Positions 52,654 through 62,116 of a stretch of DNA of 64,000 nt are shown in pieces. The position numbers and the translations under genes were made by a program. Under the pieces are notes generated by a model that saw only the letters and a program-made list of their open reading frames with translations, was not told the DNA's origin and did no database searches. The DNA is from Prochlorococcus sp. AG-347-K16 (GTDB lineage: Bacteria; Cyanobacteriota; Cyanobacteriia; PCC-6307; Cyanobiaceae): positions 1-64,000 of the forward strand of contig QCCD01000008.1 of NCBI GenBank assembly GCA_003281405.1. Reading direction: 5' to 3'. Within the stretch, counting starts at the first letter, position 1, and every line of letters starts with the position of its first letter.

Positions 52654-53202
52654 ATGTTTAAAAAAGATATTAATTTTAAATCAATAGTTTTTAAAGTCTT
52701 TTTTACTTATTTAGTAATATATCTTTTGGCACTAATATTTAAATATAATTATGATCTTGAATCCTTACTAAATAATGTTCAATACAAATATTTGATAGTT
52801 CTAAATTTAATTTCTATATTTTTAGGTTTGCCTTTATCAATCATTTTTGATTTTATGCTAATAAAGATTTTTGGTTTAAATTATATTTTATTTTTTTCTC
52901 CTGCTTTAACTATTTTAAGTGTAATTCAGGTACTTATTTTAAGAAAAATTAATTTTAAATTTTCAAGAAGTATCTACTTTTTTAAAAAACTAGAAAATAA
53001 TTATTTTGTGAAATTATTTGAAAATTTTACTTTTAAATCTTCTTATATACTAATCATAAGATCTTTTCCAATTTTGCCTCATGTTTTAGGAAGTTATATT
53101 ATCGCCTCTTCAAAAATAAAAAAATTTTTTATTTTAATAAATACATTTTTAGGTTCAGTTTTTTATTATATTTTTCTTTATTTAATAATTAGGAATGTGT
53201 AG
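52654..53202 (+). CDS. VTT/SNARE-associated-like membrane protein
   Basis: A 182-aa integral membrane protein with about four to five hydrophobic segments and extreme AT-driven residue use (Lys, Ile, Phe, Leu, Asn). LGLPLSIIFDFMLIKIFGLN and ILIIRSFPILPHVLGSYIIA (with the R-x-x-P-x-x-P region), followed by SKIKKFFILINTFLGSVFYY, resemble the TVP38/DedA (VTT) core. No neighbour clarifies its role. The similarity is by eye. Confidence 0.55.
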   Translation: MFKKDINFKSIVFKVFFTYLVIYLLALIFKYNYDLESLLNNVQYKYLIVLNLISIFLGLPLSIIFDFMLIKIFGLNYILFFSPALTILSVIQVLILRKINFKFSRSIYFFKKLENNYFVKLFENFTFKSSYILIIRSFPILPHVLGSYIIASSKIKKFFILINTFLGSVFYYIFLYLIIRNV

Positions 53203-53382
53203 TTAATTTACCTTTAGCATTATTATTTTTATAGAAAATTAATCTAACTTATATTGGCAAAAAAAATTTTTCAAAGAAATAGATTTAACTATAAAAATAT
53301 TTGAAATATTAGATCATTCCCAACAGAAGTATATTTTGGAAAAATTAGATTGAGATTAGATTTATACATAACATTTTTGAGT

Positions 53383-53388
53383 ATAATT
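53383..53388 (+). promoter_or_regulatory. candidate -10 box for the barrel gene
   Basis: A perfect TATAAT lies 35 bases before the ATG of the barrel protein. No clear -35 at 16-18 bases; TG occurs two bases upstream of the box, near but not exactly an extended -10. Confidence 0.4.
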
Positions 53389-53423
53389 TTAATAACAGAT
53401 TTCTGAAGTTAGGAAGTTTTTAT

Positions 53424-55118
53424 ATGAAGTTAATGTTTTATATATTTTTATTTAGTCAATTATTAAATTTTCTTGGAGTGTTTGCAGAAAAACTAAAAGA
53501 AAGTTCATCTGTAAAAAATCCTGTTAATTGGCAAAAGGTGGAGGAACTAAAATCTAAACCGTTGAAAAATATTATTTGGAAATCTTACAAAGGGGATGAA
53601 AATTATTTTAAAAAGGAAAACAAAGAAGGTTTTTCAATAAATCAATTTTCGGAGACAAAATCTGCCGTGATGGATCCTTCAATTTGGCGCAATCGGTCAT
53701 TGCGTTTTTCCTTTGAGGAAATTGATATGCCAGATGCCGGCGAATTCATGGGTTTATACAGTATAGGGGCTTACGATCAACTCAACTCTTGGCTTTATGG
53801 CGGTATAACTCTTTACGGTGCAGCGACAGGACGTCGTGGGGGGTTTTTTACTGGTGGTTACACCATAGGAGTGGAACATAAGTTTACCGATAAGTGGATT
53901 CTCGACTTTGGAGGCTATGTGGGCGCTGGCGGCGGCGGTGCTGCTGCGCAAGGAGGAGGATTAATGCTTAGGCCCCATATCGGTCTAAAGTACGACCTTA
54001 GCTGGAGCTCGCTGGGGCTCAATTATTCTTATGTAGACTTCCCAAATGGAGATATTTCAAGCGATGCAATAGCTCTTTCACTGGATATTCCTTTTACGTC
54101 ACCGGCATTAAATTGGGAAAATGATGGATTTACACAAGTTGATTACTTCGGAGCCGAATTGAGCAATGTGACTCGCCATCGATCGCACTTAGCCGCTCGC
54201 GTTCGTGCTTATTATCCGTCCAGCGACAGCAAAACAACATCCGGTGGATCGTTTGATGACGCATTTGGGCTGGTCGGCGTAGATTATTCTTATTTTCTTG
54301 ATGAAAACTGGTTTGCCACATTTGAGACAGCCGGTGCTTTTTCAGGTGGCGTTGGCGGATACGCAGAACTTTTGGGTGGGATAGGCTATCGCTTACCACT
54401 AACCAGAGAAAATCGTTTGGCCCTCCTCCCTGCCCTAACCATTGGCGGTGCCGGGGGCGGAGCGGTTGAAACCGGCGGAGGATTTGTTGCCCGAGCAAAT
54501 CTAGGGTTGGAATACCGACTCTCTCCTGATCTAAATATAATTTTGGACGGCGGCTATCTTACAGCCCCAGATGGTAATTTTGATACTTCATATGTCGGCT
54601 TCAATTTGGCATATGTAATGAAAACTTTTGCTCAGGACCAAAAAGGAGCACCCTTAACCGGAACAAACTTGATACAAACTAATAAATGGCGTTTTCGCCC
54701 GGCGCAACAATGGTATTTTGATGCGCAACGTAAGGATAGCTCTTCTCGAGATATGCAACTTTTGGGAGGAAAAATTGACTGGTTTGTAGGCGATTGGTGG
54801 TATCTTACAGGACAAGGATTAAGTGCTTATGAAGGAGGAGCGGGTGGATATTCAGAGGGACACTGGGGGTTAGGCATTCTTGGCCCAAGCTGGAATAATT
54901 GGCAAATCTATGGCGAAATGCTTATAGGTGCTGGAGGGGGAGGAGGCGTCGATAGTGGCAGCGCCTTACTATATAAACCAAGTATCGGGTTAGAGTACAA
55001 ACTAAATGACGACTTCAGCCTTCAAACTGGCATAGGTAAAGTAATTTCTAAAGAAGGGAATCTTGATGCTAATACCTTGGATGTAAGTTTGGTTTGGCGT
55101 TTTGGGACCCCAAAATAA
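53424..55118 (+). CDS. glycine-rich triple-repeat outer-membrane beta-barrel-like protein
   Basis: A 564-aa precursor of a kind I do not recognise by name. Residues 1-21 are a signal peptide (MKLMFYIFLFSQLLNFLGVF). Residues 22-90 are a polar linker in the usual AT-rich codons. From about residue 83 the DNA becomes GC-rich (hand count: 35 of 60 G+C at 53881-53940, 31 of 60 at 54181-54240, 33 of 60 at 54901-54960, against 15 of 60 at 53461-53520). The protein has three similar modules (about residues 108-235, 281-410, 446-560). Each has an aromatic strand region, a Gly-rich hinge (VGAGGGGAAAQGGG at 166; IGGAGGGAVETGGG at 340; IGAGGGGGVDSGSA at 501), then a GL(K/E)Y(D/R/K)L strand and a closing (F/V)-rich strand. 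It ends WRFGTPK. It looks like a transferred outer-membrane protein. Confidence 0.72.
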   Translation: MKLMFYIFLFSQLLNFLGVFAEKLKESSSVKNPVNWQKVEELKSKPLKNIIWKSYKGDENYFKKENKEGFSINQFSETKSAVMDPSIWRNRSLRFSFEEIDMPDAGEFMGLYSIGAYDQLNSWLYGGITLYGAATGRRGGFFTGGYTIGVEHKFTDKWILDFGGYVGAGGGGAAAQGGGLMLRPHIGLKYDLSWSSLGLNYSYVDFPNGDISSDAIALSLDIPFTSPALNWENDGFTQVDYFGAELSNVTRHRSHLAARVRAYYPSSDSKTTSGGSFDDAFGLVGVDYSYFLDENWFATFETAGAFSGGVGGYAELLGGIGYRLPLTRENRLALLPALTIGGAGGGAVETGGGFVARANLGLEYRLSPDLNIILDGGYLTAPDGNFDTSYVGFNLAYVMKTFAQDQKGAPLTGTNLIQTNKWRFRPAQQWYFDAQRKDSSSRDMQLLGGKIDWFVGDWWYLTGQGLSAYEGGAGGYSEGHWGLGILGPSWNNWQIYGEMLIGAGGGGGVDSGSALLYKPSIGLEYKLNDDFSLQTGIGKVISKEGNLDANTLDVSLVWRFGTPK

Positions 55119-55248
55119 AGCTCTCAACCTTTTATTTTGTCTGGAAATAAAGTTGGAATATTAGTGTAAAGGTAATTATGGATAACTTCTTCAAGAAAAA
55201 AATTGAAATTGGAATCTAATTAGATTTTTTAAATGAATTAAAAAAAGA

Positions 55249-55500
55249 TCATTCCTCCCAAAACGGGTCTGTAGTGAGAGTAACTTTTAATAGACTTTTT
55301 TTATTATTTTTAATATCACTTATACAAGCTCTTACCGTTTTACCATTAACATCTATTTCACAGGCACCACAACTTCCTGTGAGGCAACCAGTAGGGATTT
55401 CTAAACCTGCTTTTTCAGCAGAAGAAAACCAGTTATCTCCATCTGAAACAAATGTTTCTTTATTGTTTGGCCATATTACTTTAATATATTTTTCTTTCAA
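55249..55500 (-). CDS. 2Fe-2S ferredoxin (plant type)
   Basis: An 83-aa ferredoxin-like protein. The cluster ligands are in GCLTGSCGACEI (C-x4-C-x2-C) and the fourth in TVRACISD. It is shorter and less acidic than photosynthetic PetF, so it is probably a specialised electron donor rather than the main ferredoxin. Its 3' part ends in KVTLTTDPFWEE. The start overlaps the cobQ stop by 4 bases, so the two are translated together; a role in reductive steps near cobalamin synthesis is possible but unproven. Confidence 0.9.
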   Translation of the reverse strand: MKEKYIKVIWPNNKETFVSDGDNWFSSAEKAGLEIPTGCLTGSCGACEIDVNGKTVRACISDIKNNKKSLLKVTLTTDPFWEE

Positions 55501-57026
55501 ATTAAAAATGATTTGAGATTTAAATGTTTGTGGAATTCATTCGCAAGTTTGTCAATAATGAATTCTCTTTTCTCTTTATAAGATATTGATTTTTTATTTA
55601 ATGTTGGTAAATTTTTACTCTTCCTTATTAAATTAAAATATTGGTCTCTCCATCTGTCATTTTCGAAGATCCCATGAATGTATGTTCCTGCAATAGAACC
55701 GCCTTTATTATTTTCTTTGTACCAACCAAGATCTAAATCTTTGAAAATAGGTTTTAACTGTAATGAATTATGAATATCATCCAATACGGTTTGACCATTA
55801 TGAATTTCAAAGCCATTAATTTCTGATTGGCATGGCCATATAGATTGGGAGTTGATTTGACGTGTTAATTTTTTTTTAAAGAAAGTCGTTTTTAATGGTA
55901 GTAATCCAATCCCTTTAATTTTTTGTTCAGAATAGTTTTTGGAACCCTCTTTAAAATAAGGATCTTCTAGTGTTGTTCCTAACATTTGTAAACCTCCACA
56001 TATTCCAATAATATTGCCTTTATTATTAGAATATTCCCTTATATCATTTGATAAGCCAGAATTTTCAAGAAAGATTTGATCTTTAATCGTTTGTTTACTA
56101 CCAGGCAGAATAAGGCAGTCATACTTACTCAGTTTCTGTGACTCTCTAATCCATTCAATTAATATTGTTGCTTCATTTTCTAATGGATCAAAATCCGAGA
56201 AGTTACTTATAGATGGTAATTTTATAATCCCAATTTTGATCTCAGGGTTTGTGATAGTGATTTTTTTTTCTAATAAATCTAAAGAATCCTCTGGAGGAAA
56301 TGAATCATATAACCATGGAATAATTCCAATAACAGGGATTTGAGTTTTATTCTCTATCCATTTCTTCCCTTCTTCAAATAATAAAAGGTCTCCTCTGAAT
56401 CTATTTATAATAATTCCCTTAATAAGCTTCTTTTCTTCAGGCTTCATTAATTCAAGAGTACCAATTATTTGTGCGAATACGCCTCCCCTTTCAATATCAG
56501 TAACCAAAATGCAATTTGCATTTAAATATTTAGCAATTCTTAGATTAGTCAGATCTCTATGAATTAAATTCATCTCCACTGGACTTCCAGCACCTTCTAT
56601 TATTAAACGACAATTTGGATTCTGTGCGTAAATAGACTTTAAACTTTTTTTAATTACTTCCCAGCCTGAAATAAACCAATCTTTATAGTAATTTTGTGCG
56701 GTTGTGGTCCCTATGCTCTTGCCAAGGTGTATCACCTCGCTTATTGAGTTTCCTTGTGGTTTTAATAAAATGGGATTCATCTCTGCAGAGGGATTAATAC
56801 CACAAGCAAAAGCTTGAAGTGCTTGTGAATATGCCATTTCTCCACCTTCCCAATCAACCCAAGCGTTGTTACTCATATTTTGTCCTTTAAAAGGAATTGG
56901 TTCTTCTCCTAAATTTTTAAGAATCCTGCAAATAGCCGTAACCGTTAACGATTTTCCTGCTCCACTGGAAGTACCTAGGACCATTATTGGTTTCCTTATT
57001 TCATGTAATTTTGCTTCTAAATCCAT
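55497..57026 (-). CDS. cobQ: cobyric acid synthase
   Basis: A 509-aa enzyme that amidates four side chains of adenosyl-cobyrinic acid a,c-diamide in cobalamin synthesis, using glutamine and ATP. The ATP-binding N-terminal domain starts IMVLGTSSGAGKSLTVTAIC and has FKGQNMSNNAWVDWEGGEMA. The amidotransferase domain has LPGSKQTIKDQIF, NIIGICGGLQMLGTTLEDP with the Cys nucleophile, and IAGTYIHGIFENDRWRDQYF. Length is normal. Prochlorococcus is known to make pseudocobalamin, so an active pathway is expected. Confidence 0.95.
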   Translation of the reverse strand: MDLEAKLHEIRKPIMVLGTSSGAGKSLTVTAICRILKNLGEEPIPFKGQNMSNNAWVDWEGGEMAYSQALQAFACGINPSAEMNPILLKPQGNSISEVIHLGKSIGTTTAQNYYKDWFISGWEVIKKSLKSIYAQNPNCRLIIEGAGSPVEMNLIHRDLTNLRIAKYLNANCILVTDIERGGVFAQIIGTLELMKPEEKKLIKGIIINRFRGDLLLFEEGKKWIENKTQIPVIGIIPWLYDSFPPEDSLDLLEKKITITNPEIKIGIIKLPSISNFSDFDPLENEATILIEWIRESQKLSKYDCLILPGSKQTIKDQIFLENSGLSNDIREYSNNKGNIIGICGGLQMLGTTLEDPYFKEGSKNYSEQKIKGIGLLPLKTTFFKKKLTRQINSQSIWPCQSEINGFEIHNGQTVLDDIHNSLQLKPIFKDLDLGWYKENNKGGSIAGTYIHGIFENDRWRDQYFNLIRKSKNLPTLNKKSISYKEKREFIIDKLANEFHKHLNLKSFLI

Positions 57027-57092
57027 AAGTAATTTATATTGATTTGTAAATTTATTAATTATTAAATTGAATTATAATTTGGTAAAAAATTT

Positions 57093-57704
57093 GTGTTAAT
57101 TCTAGCCTCTGCTTCTCAATCTAGAAAGAAATTACTAGAAAATTGTCAAATCGAATTTATCCAAATATCAAGTAAATTTGATGAAACTACTATTCAAGAA
57201 AAGAATATAGTTAATTTGGCTTTGGAATTATCTTTTCAAAAGGCTAATAGTTTATCTGGAAATATTCAAAACTTATCATTGCCCGAAGAATTTAATTATG
57301 GACATTTGCAAATACTAGGGTGCGACTCAATTTTTGAATTTAAAGGAGAAGCTTATGGAAAACCATCTAATAAAGAGGAGGCATATATTAGATGGAAAAA
57401 AATGTCTGGAGATTTTGGATTTTTACATACTGGTCATACTCTAATAATTGGGAATTTTGATTCAACTTCAAAATTTTTTAAAATTTCTGAAATAATAAAA
57501 AAAACAGTAAGTTCAAGAGTTTATTTTTCTAATTTGGAGGATTGGGAAATTAAGAGTTATGTAGATACAAATGAACCTTTATATTGCGCAGGAGGATTTG
57601 CCTTGGAAGGTATAGGCGGTAAATATATAGAAAAAATAGAAGGTTGTTTCAGTAATGTTATGGGTTTAAGTTTGCCATGGCTCAGAGAAAATTTATATAG
57701 ATAA
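57093..57704 (+). CDS. Maf-like nucleoside triphosphate pyrophosphatase
   Basis: A 203-aa Maf/HAM1-like enzyme. [40 protein letters not shown] with the catalytic Asp, and [20 protein letters not shown] are the family's motifs, ending GLSLPWLRE. It likely removes non-canonical nucleotides. Starts at GTG 57093; no ATG lies upstream in frame near the conserved SASxxR. It converges with psbC, with a shared hairpin terminator between. Confidence 0.9.
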   Translation: MLILASASQSRKKLLENCQIEFIQISSKFDETTIQEKNIVNLALELSFQKANSLSGNIQNLSLPEEFNYGHLQILGCDSIFEFKGEAYGKPSNKEEAYIRWKKMSGDFGFLHTGHTLIIGNFDSTSKFFKISEIIKKTVSSRVYFSNLEDWEIKSYVDTNEPLYCAGGFALEGIGGKYIEKIEGCFSNVMGLSLPWLRENLYR

Positions 57705-57724
57705 TAAAATTGAGCAAAAAAAAA

Positions 57725-57750
57725 CCCTATCTAAAGATAGGGCTTTTTTA
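57725..57750. terminator. bidirectional terminator between maf and psbC
   Basis: CCCTATC-TAAA-GATAGGG is a perfect 7-bp stem. It has a T run on the + side (CTTTTTT) and an A run on the other (which is a T run for psbC), so it serves both converging genes. Confidence 0.9.
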
Positions 57751-57763
57751 AGTGAAATAGAAA

Positions 57764-59146
57764 TTAATCTAAATCAGGCATTTCTAGAGCTGGTTCACTC
57801 TTTCTGTCGATTCCTTTCTCGAAACCAGCAGCGGCTGCTCTAGCACGTCCAGCATGCCAAAGATGACCGATGAATGTAAACCATCCTAGGAAGAATTGAG
57901 CTGCAGCTAACCATTGTCTTAAGTTAACAAAGTTAACAGCATTAGGCTCTGTAATGATTCCACCAACAGAGTTGATAGAAGCGTTAGGAGCATGTGTCAT
58001 GTATTCAGCAGCTCTTCTTACTTGCCAAGGCTGAATATCGTTTTGGATTTTCTCAAGGCTCAATCCGTTAGGTCCTCTTAAAGGCTCTAACCATGGACCT
58101 CTGAAGTCCCAAAATCTCATTGTTTCACCACCAAATATAATTTCACCAGTAGGAGATCTCATGAGATACTTACCTAGACCTGTTGGTCCCATTGTTGAAC
58201 CTACATTAGCTCCAATTCTTTGATCTCTCACAAGGAAAGTAAAGCTTTGAGCCTGTGAAGCTTCAGCATTTGTTGGGCCATAAAACTCTGAAGGGTAAGC
58301 AGTGTTGTTAAACCAGATGAATGTTGAAGCAATAAAACTTGCTACACAAATTCCACCTAGAGCGTAACTTAAAAGTCCTTCACCGTTCCAGATAAAAGCT
58401 CTTCTTGCCCATCCAAAAGGTTTGGTAAAGATATGGAATATTCCTCCAATAATTGCAGTAATACCCACGTAAACATGTCCACCAACAATATCTTCAATGG
58501 AGTTAACACCGATTATTGATCCAGCTCCTCCCCATGGAGATCTGAATAGATAACCAAGAATAACTCTTGGATCTAAAGTTGGATTAACAAGTCTGACTTC
58601 ACCTCCACCAGGTGCCCAAGTGTCATATGCACCGCCAATAAAACACCAGTTTACTGACCATGCTAATGCACCTACACCTAGAACAATCAAATGATATCCA
58701 AGGATGTTTGTCATTTGATTTTTGTCTCTCCAATCAGTAGAGAAAAATGGGAAATCTTCTTCAAGTTTCTCTGGACCTGCTAATGAATGGTAGATACCAC
58801 CAAAACCAAGAACAGCAGAAGCTATCAAGTGAACCACGCCTGCCTGGAAGAAAGGCATGATATCTGTAACTTCACCACCAGGGCCTATTCCATAACCAAA
58901 CATTGCTACGTGTGGCATACAGATTAAACCTTGCTCCCACATTGGTTTATCAAAAGTAAAATGATTAACCTCAAAGAGCATCATTGCTCCCGCCCAAAAG
59001 ACTATTAGTCCAGAGTGAGCAATGTGAGCACCTAATAAACGTCCAGATAAATTGATTAGTCTAGCATTGCCTACATACCAGGCATAACCAGTTTCCTCAA
59101 TACTTTGGTTTGGAGCTCTTAATAAATTATTAAAGGGCGTTTCCAC
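57764..59146 (-). CDS. psbC: photosystem II CP43 protein
   Basis: A 460-aa core antenna with six membrane helices that binds chlorophyll and helps hold the Mn cluster. [40 protein letters not shown], the long lumenal loop with [19 protein letters not shown] (its Glu and a following Arg ligate or neighbour the Mn4CaO5 site), and the C-terminal [20 protein letters not shown] are unmistakable. I use GTG at 59144-59146 as start: a GGAGG sits 9 bases before it, and this is the known psbC start. It lies inside the end of psbD (17-base overlap). A longer frame to 59173 would add 9 unlikely residues. Confidence 0.96.
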   Translation of the reverse strand: METPFNNLLRAPNQSIEETGYAWYVGNARLINLSGRLLGAHIAHSGLIVFWAGAMMLFEVNHFTFDKPMWEQGLICMPHVAMFGYGIGPGGEVTDIMPFFQAGVVHLIASAVLGFGGIYHSLAGPEKLEEDFPFFSTDWRDKNQMTNILGYHLIVLGVGALAWSVNWCFIGGAYDTWAPGGGEVRLVNPTLDPRVILGYLFRSPWGGAGSIIGVNSIEDIVGGHVYVGITAIIGGIFHIFTKPFGWARRAFIWNGEGLLSYALGGICVASFIASTFIWFNNTAYPSEFYGPTNAEASQAQSFTFLVRDQRIGANVGSTMGPTGLGKYLMRSPTGEIIFGGETMRFWDFRGPWLEPLRGPNGLSLEKIQNDIQPWQVRRAAEYMTHAPNASINSVGGIITEPNAVNFVNLRQWLAAAQFFLGWFTFIGHLWHAGRARAAAAGFEKGIDRKSEPALEMPDLD

Positions 59147-60206
59147 GTGGAAGAACCTCCTCAGGGAATACAAAGTTTTCGTGTGGTTGATCCACAGAAG
59201 ACATCCATGCTCGCATACCTTCGTTCAAAAGTATATTTTTTGTATAGAAAGTTTCAAATTCTGGATCTTCTGCTGCACGGATTTCTTGGCTTACGAAATC
59301 ATAAGCTCTTAAGTTTAGTGCTAAGCCTACAATACCAATTGAAGATGTCCACATACCCATAACAGGTACAAATAGCATCAAGAAATGTAGGAAACGCTTG
59401 TTTGAGAAAGCAATACCGAAGATTTGGCTCCAGAATCTATTCGCTGTAATCATTGAATAAGTTTCTTCTTCTTGAGTTGGGTCAAAAGCTCTAAATGTTG
59501 AACTTTGAACCTTACCATCTGTATAAATACTTGTATCTTCATACAAAGTGTTTTGTACTGTAGCTCCATGAATAGCGCAAAGTAGAGCACCACCAAGAAT
59601 TCCAGCAACACCCATCATATGGAAGGGATTTAAAGTAATATTGTGAAAACCTTGAATGAACAGAATGTAACGGAAGATTGCTGCAACACCGAATGAAGGT
59701 GCGAAGAACCAACTATGCTGTCCTAAAGGATAAATAAGGAAAATACTTGTAAAAACTGCAATTACTGCTGAAAATGCTAAAGCGTTGTAAGGTCTAATTC
59801 CAACAAGGCCAGCAATTTCAAACTGACGAAGCATAAAACCAATTAGGCCAAATACTCCATGTAATGCAACGAAGTTCCAAAGACCACCAAGCTGTAGCCA
59901 TCTTACGAAACTACCTTGGGCTTCAGGACCCCATAAAAATAGAAGACTGTGTCCCATGGCATCACCAGGGGTACTTACAGCTGCTGTTAAAAAGTTACAA
60001 CCTTCAAGGTATGAGCTTGCAACTCCATGTGTGTACCAAGAGGTAACAAATGTTGTTCCGACAAACCAACCACCTATAGCAAGATATGCACAAGGAAGTA
60101 GAAGTAGTCCGGACCAACCAATAAATACAAAGCGGTCGCGCTTCAACCAATCATCGAGGACATCAAACCATCCTCTTTGTGGGGCGCTACCAACTGCGAT
60201 CGTCAT
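59130..60206 (-). CDS. psbD: photosystem II D2 protein
   Basis: A 358-aa reaction-centre protein with five membrane helices. It starts [20 protein letters not shown] and shows the chlorophyll- and quinone-binding histidine regions ([40 protein letters not shown], ending toward [20 protein letters not shown]). The C-terminus is [13 protein letters not shown], as in all D2. It is co-transcribed with psbC. The 181 bases before it are shared with the divergent ycf4 gene. Confidence 0.98.
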   Translation of the reverse strand: MTIAVGSAPQRGWFDVLDDWLKRDRFVFIGWSGLLLLPCAYLAIGGWFVGTTFVTSWYTHGVASSYLEGCNFLTAAVSTPGDAMGHSLLFLWGPEAQGSFVRWLQLGGLWNFVALHGVFGLIGFMLRQFEIAGLVGIRPYNALAFSAVIAVFTSIFLIYPLGQHSWFFAPSFGVAAIFRYILFIQGFHNITLNPFHMMGVAGILGGALLCAIHGATVQNTLYEDTSIYTDGKVQSSTFRAFDPTQEEETYSMITANRFWSQIFGIAFSNKRFLHFLMLFVPVMGMWTSSIGIVGLALNLRAYDFVSQEIRAAEDPEFETFYTKNILLNEGMRAWMSSVDQPHENFVFPEEVLPRGNAL

Positions 60207-60387
60207 GAGAAATCGTTTTTAGCTTCGGGATACGCAGTGACTGTAACAAAGATTGAGAGTAATGTGGGGAAATATTTGTATATCTGAAATGCCTTGTAAA
60301 GCTTTCCTGACTTTTTTATTAAAAATTAGGTAAGAATACTCCCTTAGTTTGTTAAATTATCTGAATTAGGCTCTAAAAAAGATAAAA

Positions 60388-60945
60388 ATGAATTCAGACC
60401 TCACGTCATTCGATAAAATCGAACAAAAAATTGGTGGATCAAGAAAAATTTCAAATTATATTATTGGAGGAATGTTGACTATAGGAGGTATTGGTTTTCT
60501 TTTGGCCTCTATATCTAGCTACACAGGAACGGATTTATTACCTTTAGGAAATCCTTCAACTTTGTTGTTTATCCCTCAAGGGATAATAATGGGAGCATAC
60601 GGAGTAATAGCTAATTTATTAAATTTTTACTTGTGGTATTTGGTTTACATAAACTTTGGTTCAGGAAGTAATTATTTTGATAAATCCTCAAAATCTGTAG
60701 AAATAAAAAGAAAGGGATTATTTAAAGATGTTGAAGTTAAATTAAATTTTGATGAAATTAAATCTGTTAAGTTGGATATAAGTGAGGGATTTAATCCTAG
60801 AAGAAGAATTGCTCTAGTATTAAAAGGTAGAAAAAAACCTCTCCCTTTAAGCGGTGCAGGTGAACTAAAACCACTGCTTCAGGTTGAAGAAGAGGGAGCT
60901 CGTCTAGCTAAATTTTTAAATGTTAATTTGGAGGGCCTAAAATAA
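60388..60945 (+). CDS. ycf4: photosystem I assembly protein Ycf4
   Basis: A 185-aa thylakoid protein with two membrane helices (about residues 22-45 and 60-85), then a soluble domain. Motifs include GSRKISNYIIGGMLTIGGIG, PQGIIMGAYGVIANLLNFYL and the C-terminal EGARLAKFLNVNLEGL. It helps assemble photosystem I. It is divergent from psbD and overlaps the putative start of the following cyclophilin gene. Confidence 0.95.
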   Translation: MNSDLTSFDKIEQKIGGSRKISNYIIGGMLTIGGIGFLLASISSYTGTDLLPLGNPSTLLFIPQGIIMGAYGVIANLLNFYLWYLVYINFGSGSNYFDKSSKSVEIKRKGLFKDVEVKLNFDEIKSVKLDISEGFNPRRRIALVLKGRKKPLPLSGAGELKPLLQVEEEGARLAKFLNVNLEGLK

Positions 60946-61592
60946 AATATTTTTTAAAAACATTATCTTTTATACAGGTTTTGTTTTTGGTTCAAGCTTG
61001 TAGTTATAAAAGTAAGATTGATCCAAATTATTACTGCCAAAAACTTAAATTTAGTTGTATTCAGAGTAATAAAGTAGTCAATTTTAAAACTTCAAAAGGT
61101 GATTTTGCGGTAAAATTATTTGGTAAAGATAACCCAGTAACAGTATCAAATTTTCTGGAAAACATAGAAAATAATATTTATGTAAATCAAAAATTTTATA
61201 AAATAATAAACTATCCTCAAATAAGATTTATACATGGCGGTGTTAATCCAGATAATAAATCTTATACAGAACGAAAACAAAACCTGAACAAGACAAGTCC
61301 AACAATACCTTTAGAAATAAAATTCAAAGAAGAAGTAAAACCGAGATATAATTATCAAATAAAAAATCCTGGTGAAACAGCAAATTTAGTTAATGCTTTT
61401 GAGAGTGGATCAATCGCTATGGTTAAAAGCGGTAAGGATAAGTCTTCATCTACTGAATTTTTTTTTGTAACGACTAAGATCCCAGAACTTGATGGAAGAT
61501 ATTCGATTTTTGGAAAGATTATTAAAGGATTAGACGTACTCCAAAAAATCAATAAAGAAGACTACATTAAGGCAGTCCAGATCTCTAATTAA
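60942..61592 (+). CDS. cyclophilin-type peptidyl-prolyl isomerase, lipoprotein; unusual start
   Basis: A cyclophilin fold: [76 protein letters not shown] and [17 protein letters not shown]. The usual start, TTG at 60981, gives 203 aa and leaves a cut signal. Reading upstream in frame gives [20 protein letters not shown], a complete lipoprotein signal with a Cys after VQA. The only codon there near a start is ATA at 60942, which overlaps the ycf4 stop (ATAA), giving 216 aa. Lipid anchoring would place it in a membrane facing the periplasm or lumen. The start is inferred. Confidence 0.75.
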   Translation: MKYFLKTLSFIQVLFLVQACSYKSKIDPNYYCQKLKFSCIQSNKVVNFKTSKGDFAVKLFGKDNPVTVSNFLENIENNIYVNQKFYKIINYPQIRFIHGGVNPDNKSYTERKQNLNKTSPTIPLEIKFKEEVKPRYNYQIKNPGETANLVNAFESGSIAMVKSGKDKSSSTEFFFVTTKIPELDGRYSIFGKIIKGLDVLQKINKEDYIKAVQISN

Positions 61593-62113
61593 ATTTCTAG
61601 AGAATATTTATTTATTTTCAACATTTCTGTATTAACTCCTGAAGAGCGTTTAAGAGCTACCTTACCAGTCCTCGCTATTTCAAGGATGCCGTATGGCTCA
61701 AGTAATTTCTCTAGAGCAACTAACTTCCCAGGATCTCCAACCACCTCGAGAGTTAAGGCCATATCTGATACGTCAACAACTTTTGCACGGAAAATCTGTA
61801 CTATATCAAGGATATTACTCCTAGTATCTTCTTTCGATGAAACTTTTAGTAACATCAACTCCCTTTCAACAGCTGCGAGATTAGTAAAATCTACAACTCC
61901 CAGAACATTAAATAACTTATTAAGTTGCTTAGTCATTTGTTGAAGAGTTTCATCATCACCCTCTACTACCATTGTTAACCTTGAAATTCCTTTAGATTCT
62001 GCAGGTCCTACTGCAAGGCTATCTATGTTGAATCCCCTTCTAGCGAAGAGACCTGAGATTCTACTCAAGGCTCCAGATTCATCTTCTACAAGAACTGATA
62101 ATGTATGTTTCAT
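61589..62113 (-). CDS. ilvH: acetolactate synthase small subunit
   Basis: A 174-aa regulatory subunit with ACT domain 1 ([38 protein letters not shown]) and a second ACT-like domain ([40 protein letters not shown]). It confers valine feedback on acetolactate synthase in branched-chain amino acid synthesis. Its tail overlaps the converging cyclophilin gene by 4 bases. It lies 3 bases downstream of the hydrolase gene on the same strand. Confidence 0.97.
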   Translation of the reverse strand: MKHTLSVLVEDESGALSRISGLFARRGFNIDSLAVGPAESKGISRLTMVVEGDDETLQQMTKQLNKLFNVLGVVDFTNLAAVERELMLLKVSSKEDTRSNILDIVQIFRAKVVDVSDMALTLEVVGDPGKLVALEKLLEPYGILEIARTGKVALKRSSGVNTEMLKINKYSLEI

Positions 62114-62116
62114 ATT

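Noticed and set aside
53243-53423. Open frame reading LYWQKKFFKEIDLTIKIFEI then LDHSQQKYILEK before the barrel gene
   Set aside because: It reads like coding sequence and may be a relic, but there is no start codon, the frame changes style after 53340, and it could be chance in AT-rich DNA. Not enough to list as a gene.
54130-54498. 122-aa minus-strand ORF inside the barrel gene
   Set aside because: A shadow frame caused by high GC and few stops; its residues (many Arg, Gln, His) are typical of antisense reading.
59147-59173. Longer psbC start (MYSLRRFFH...)
   Set aside because: Not present in CP43 proteins; the GTG start with GGAGG before it is preferred.
60207-60387. psbD promoter on the minus strand
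   Set aside because: TTTACA is seen at a suitable distance, but no convincing -10 box at 17 bases, so I do not assert a promoter.
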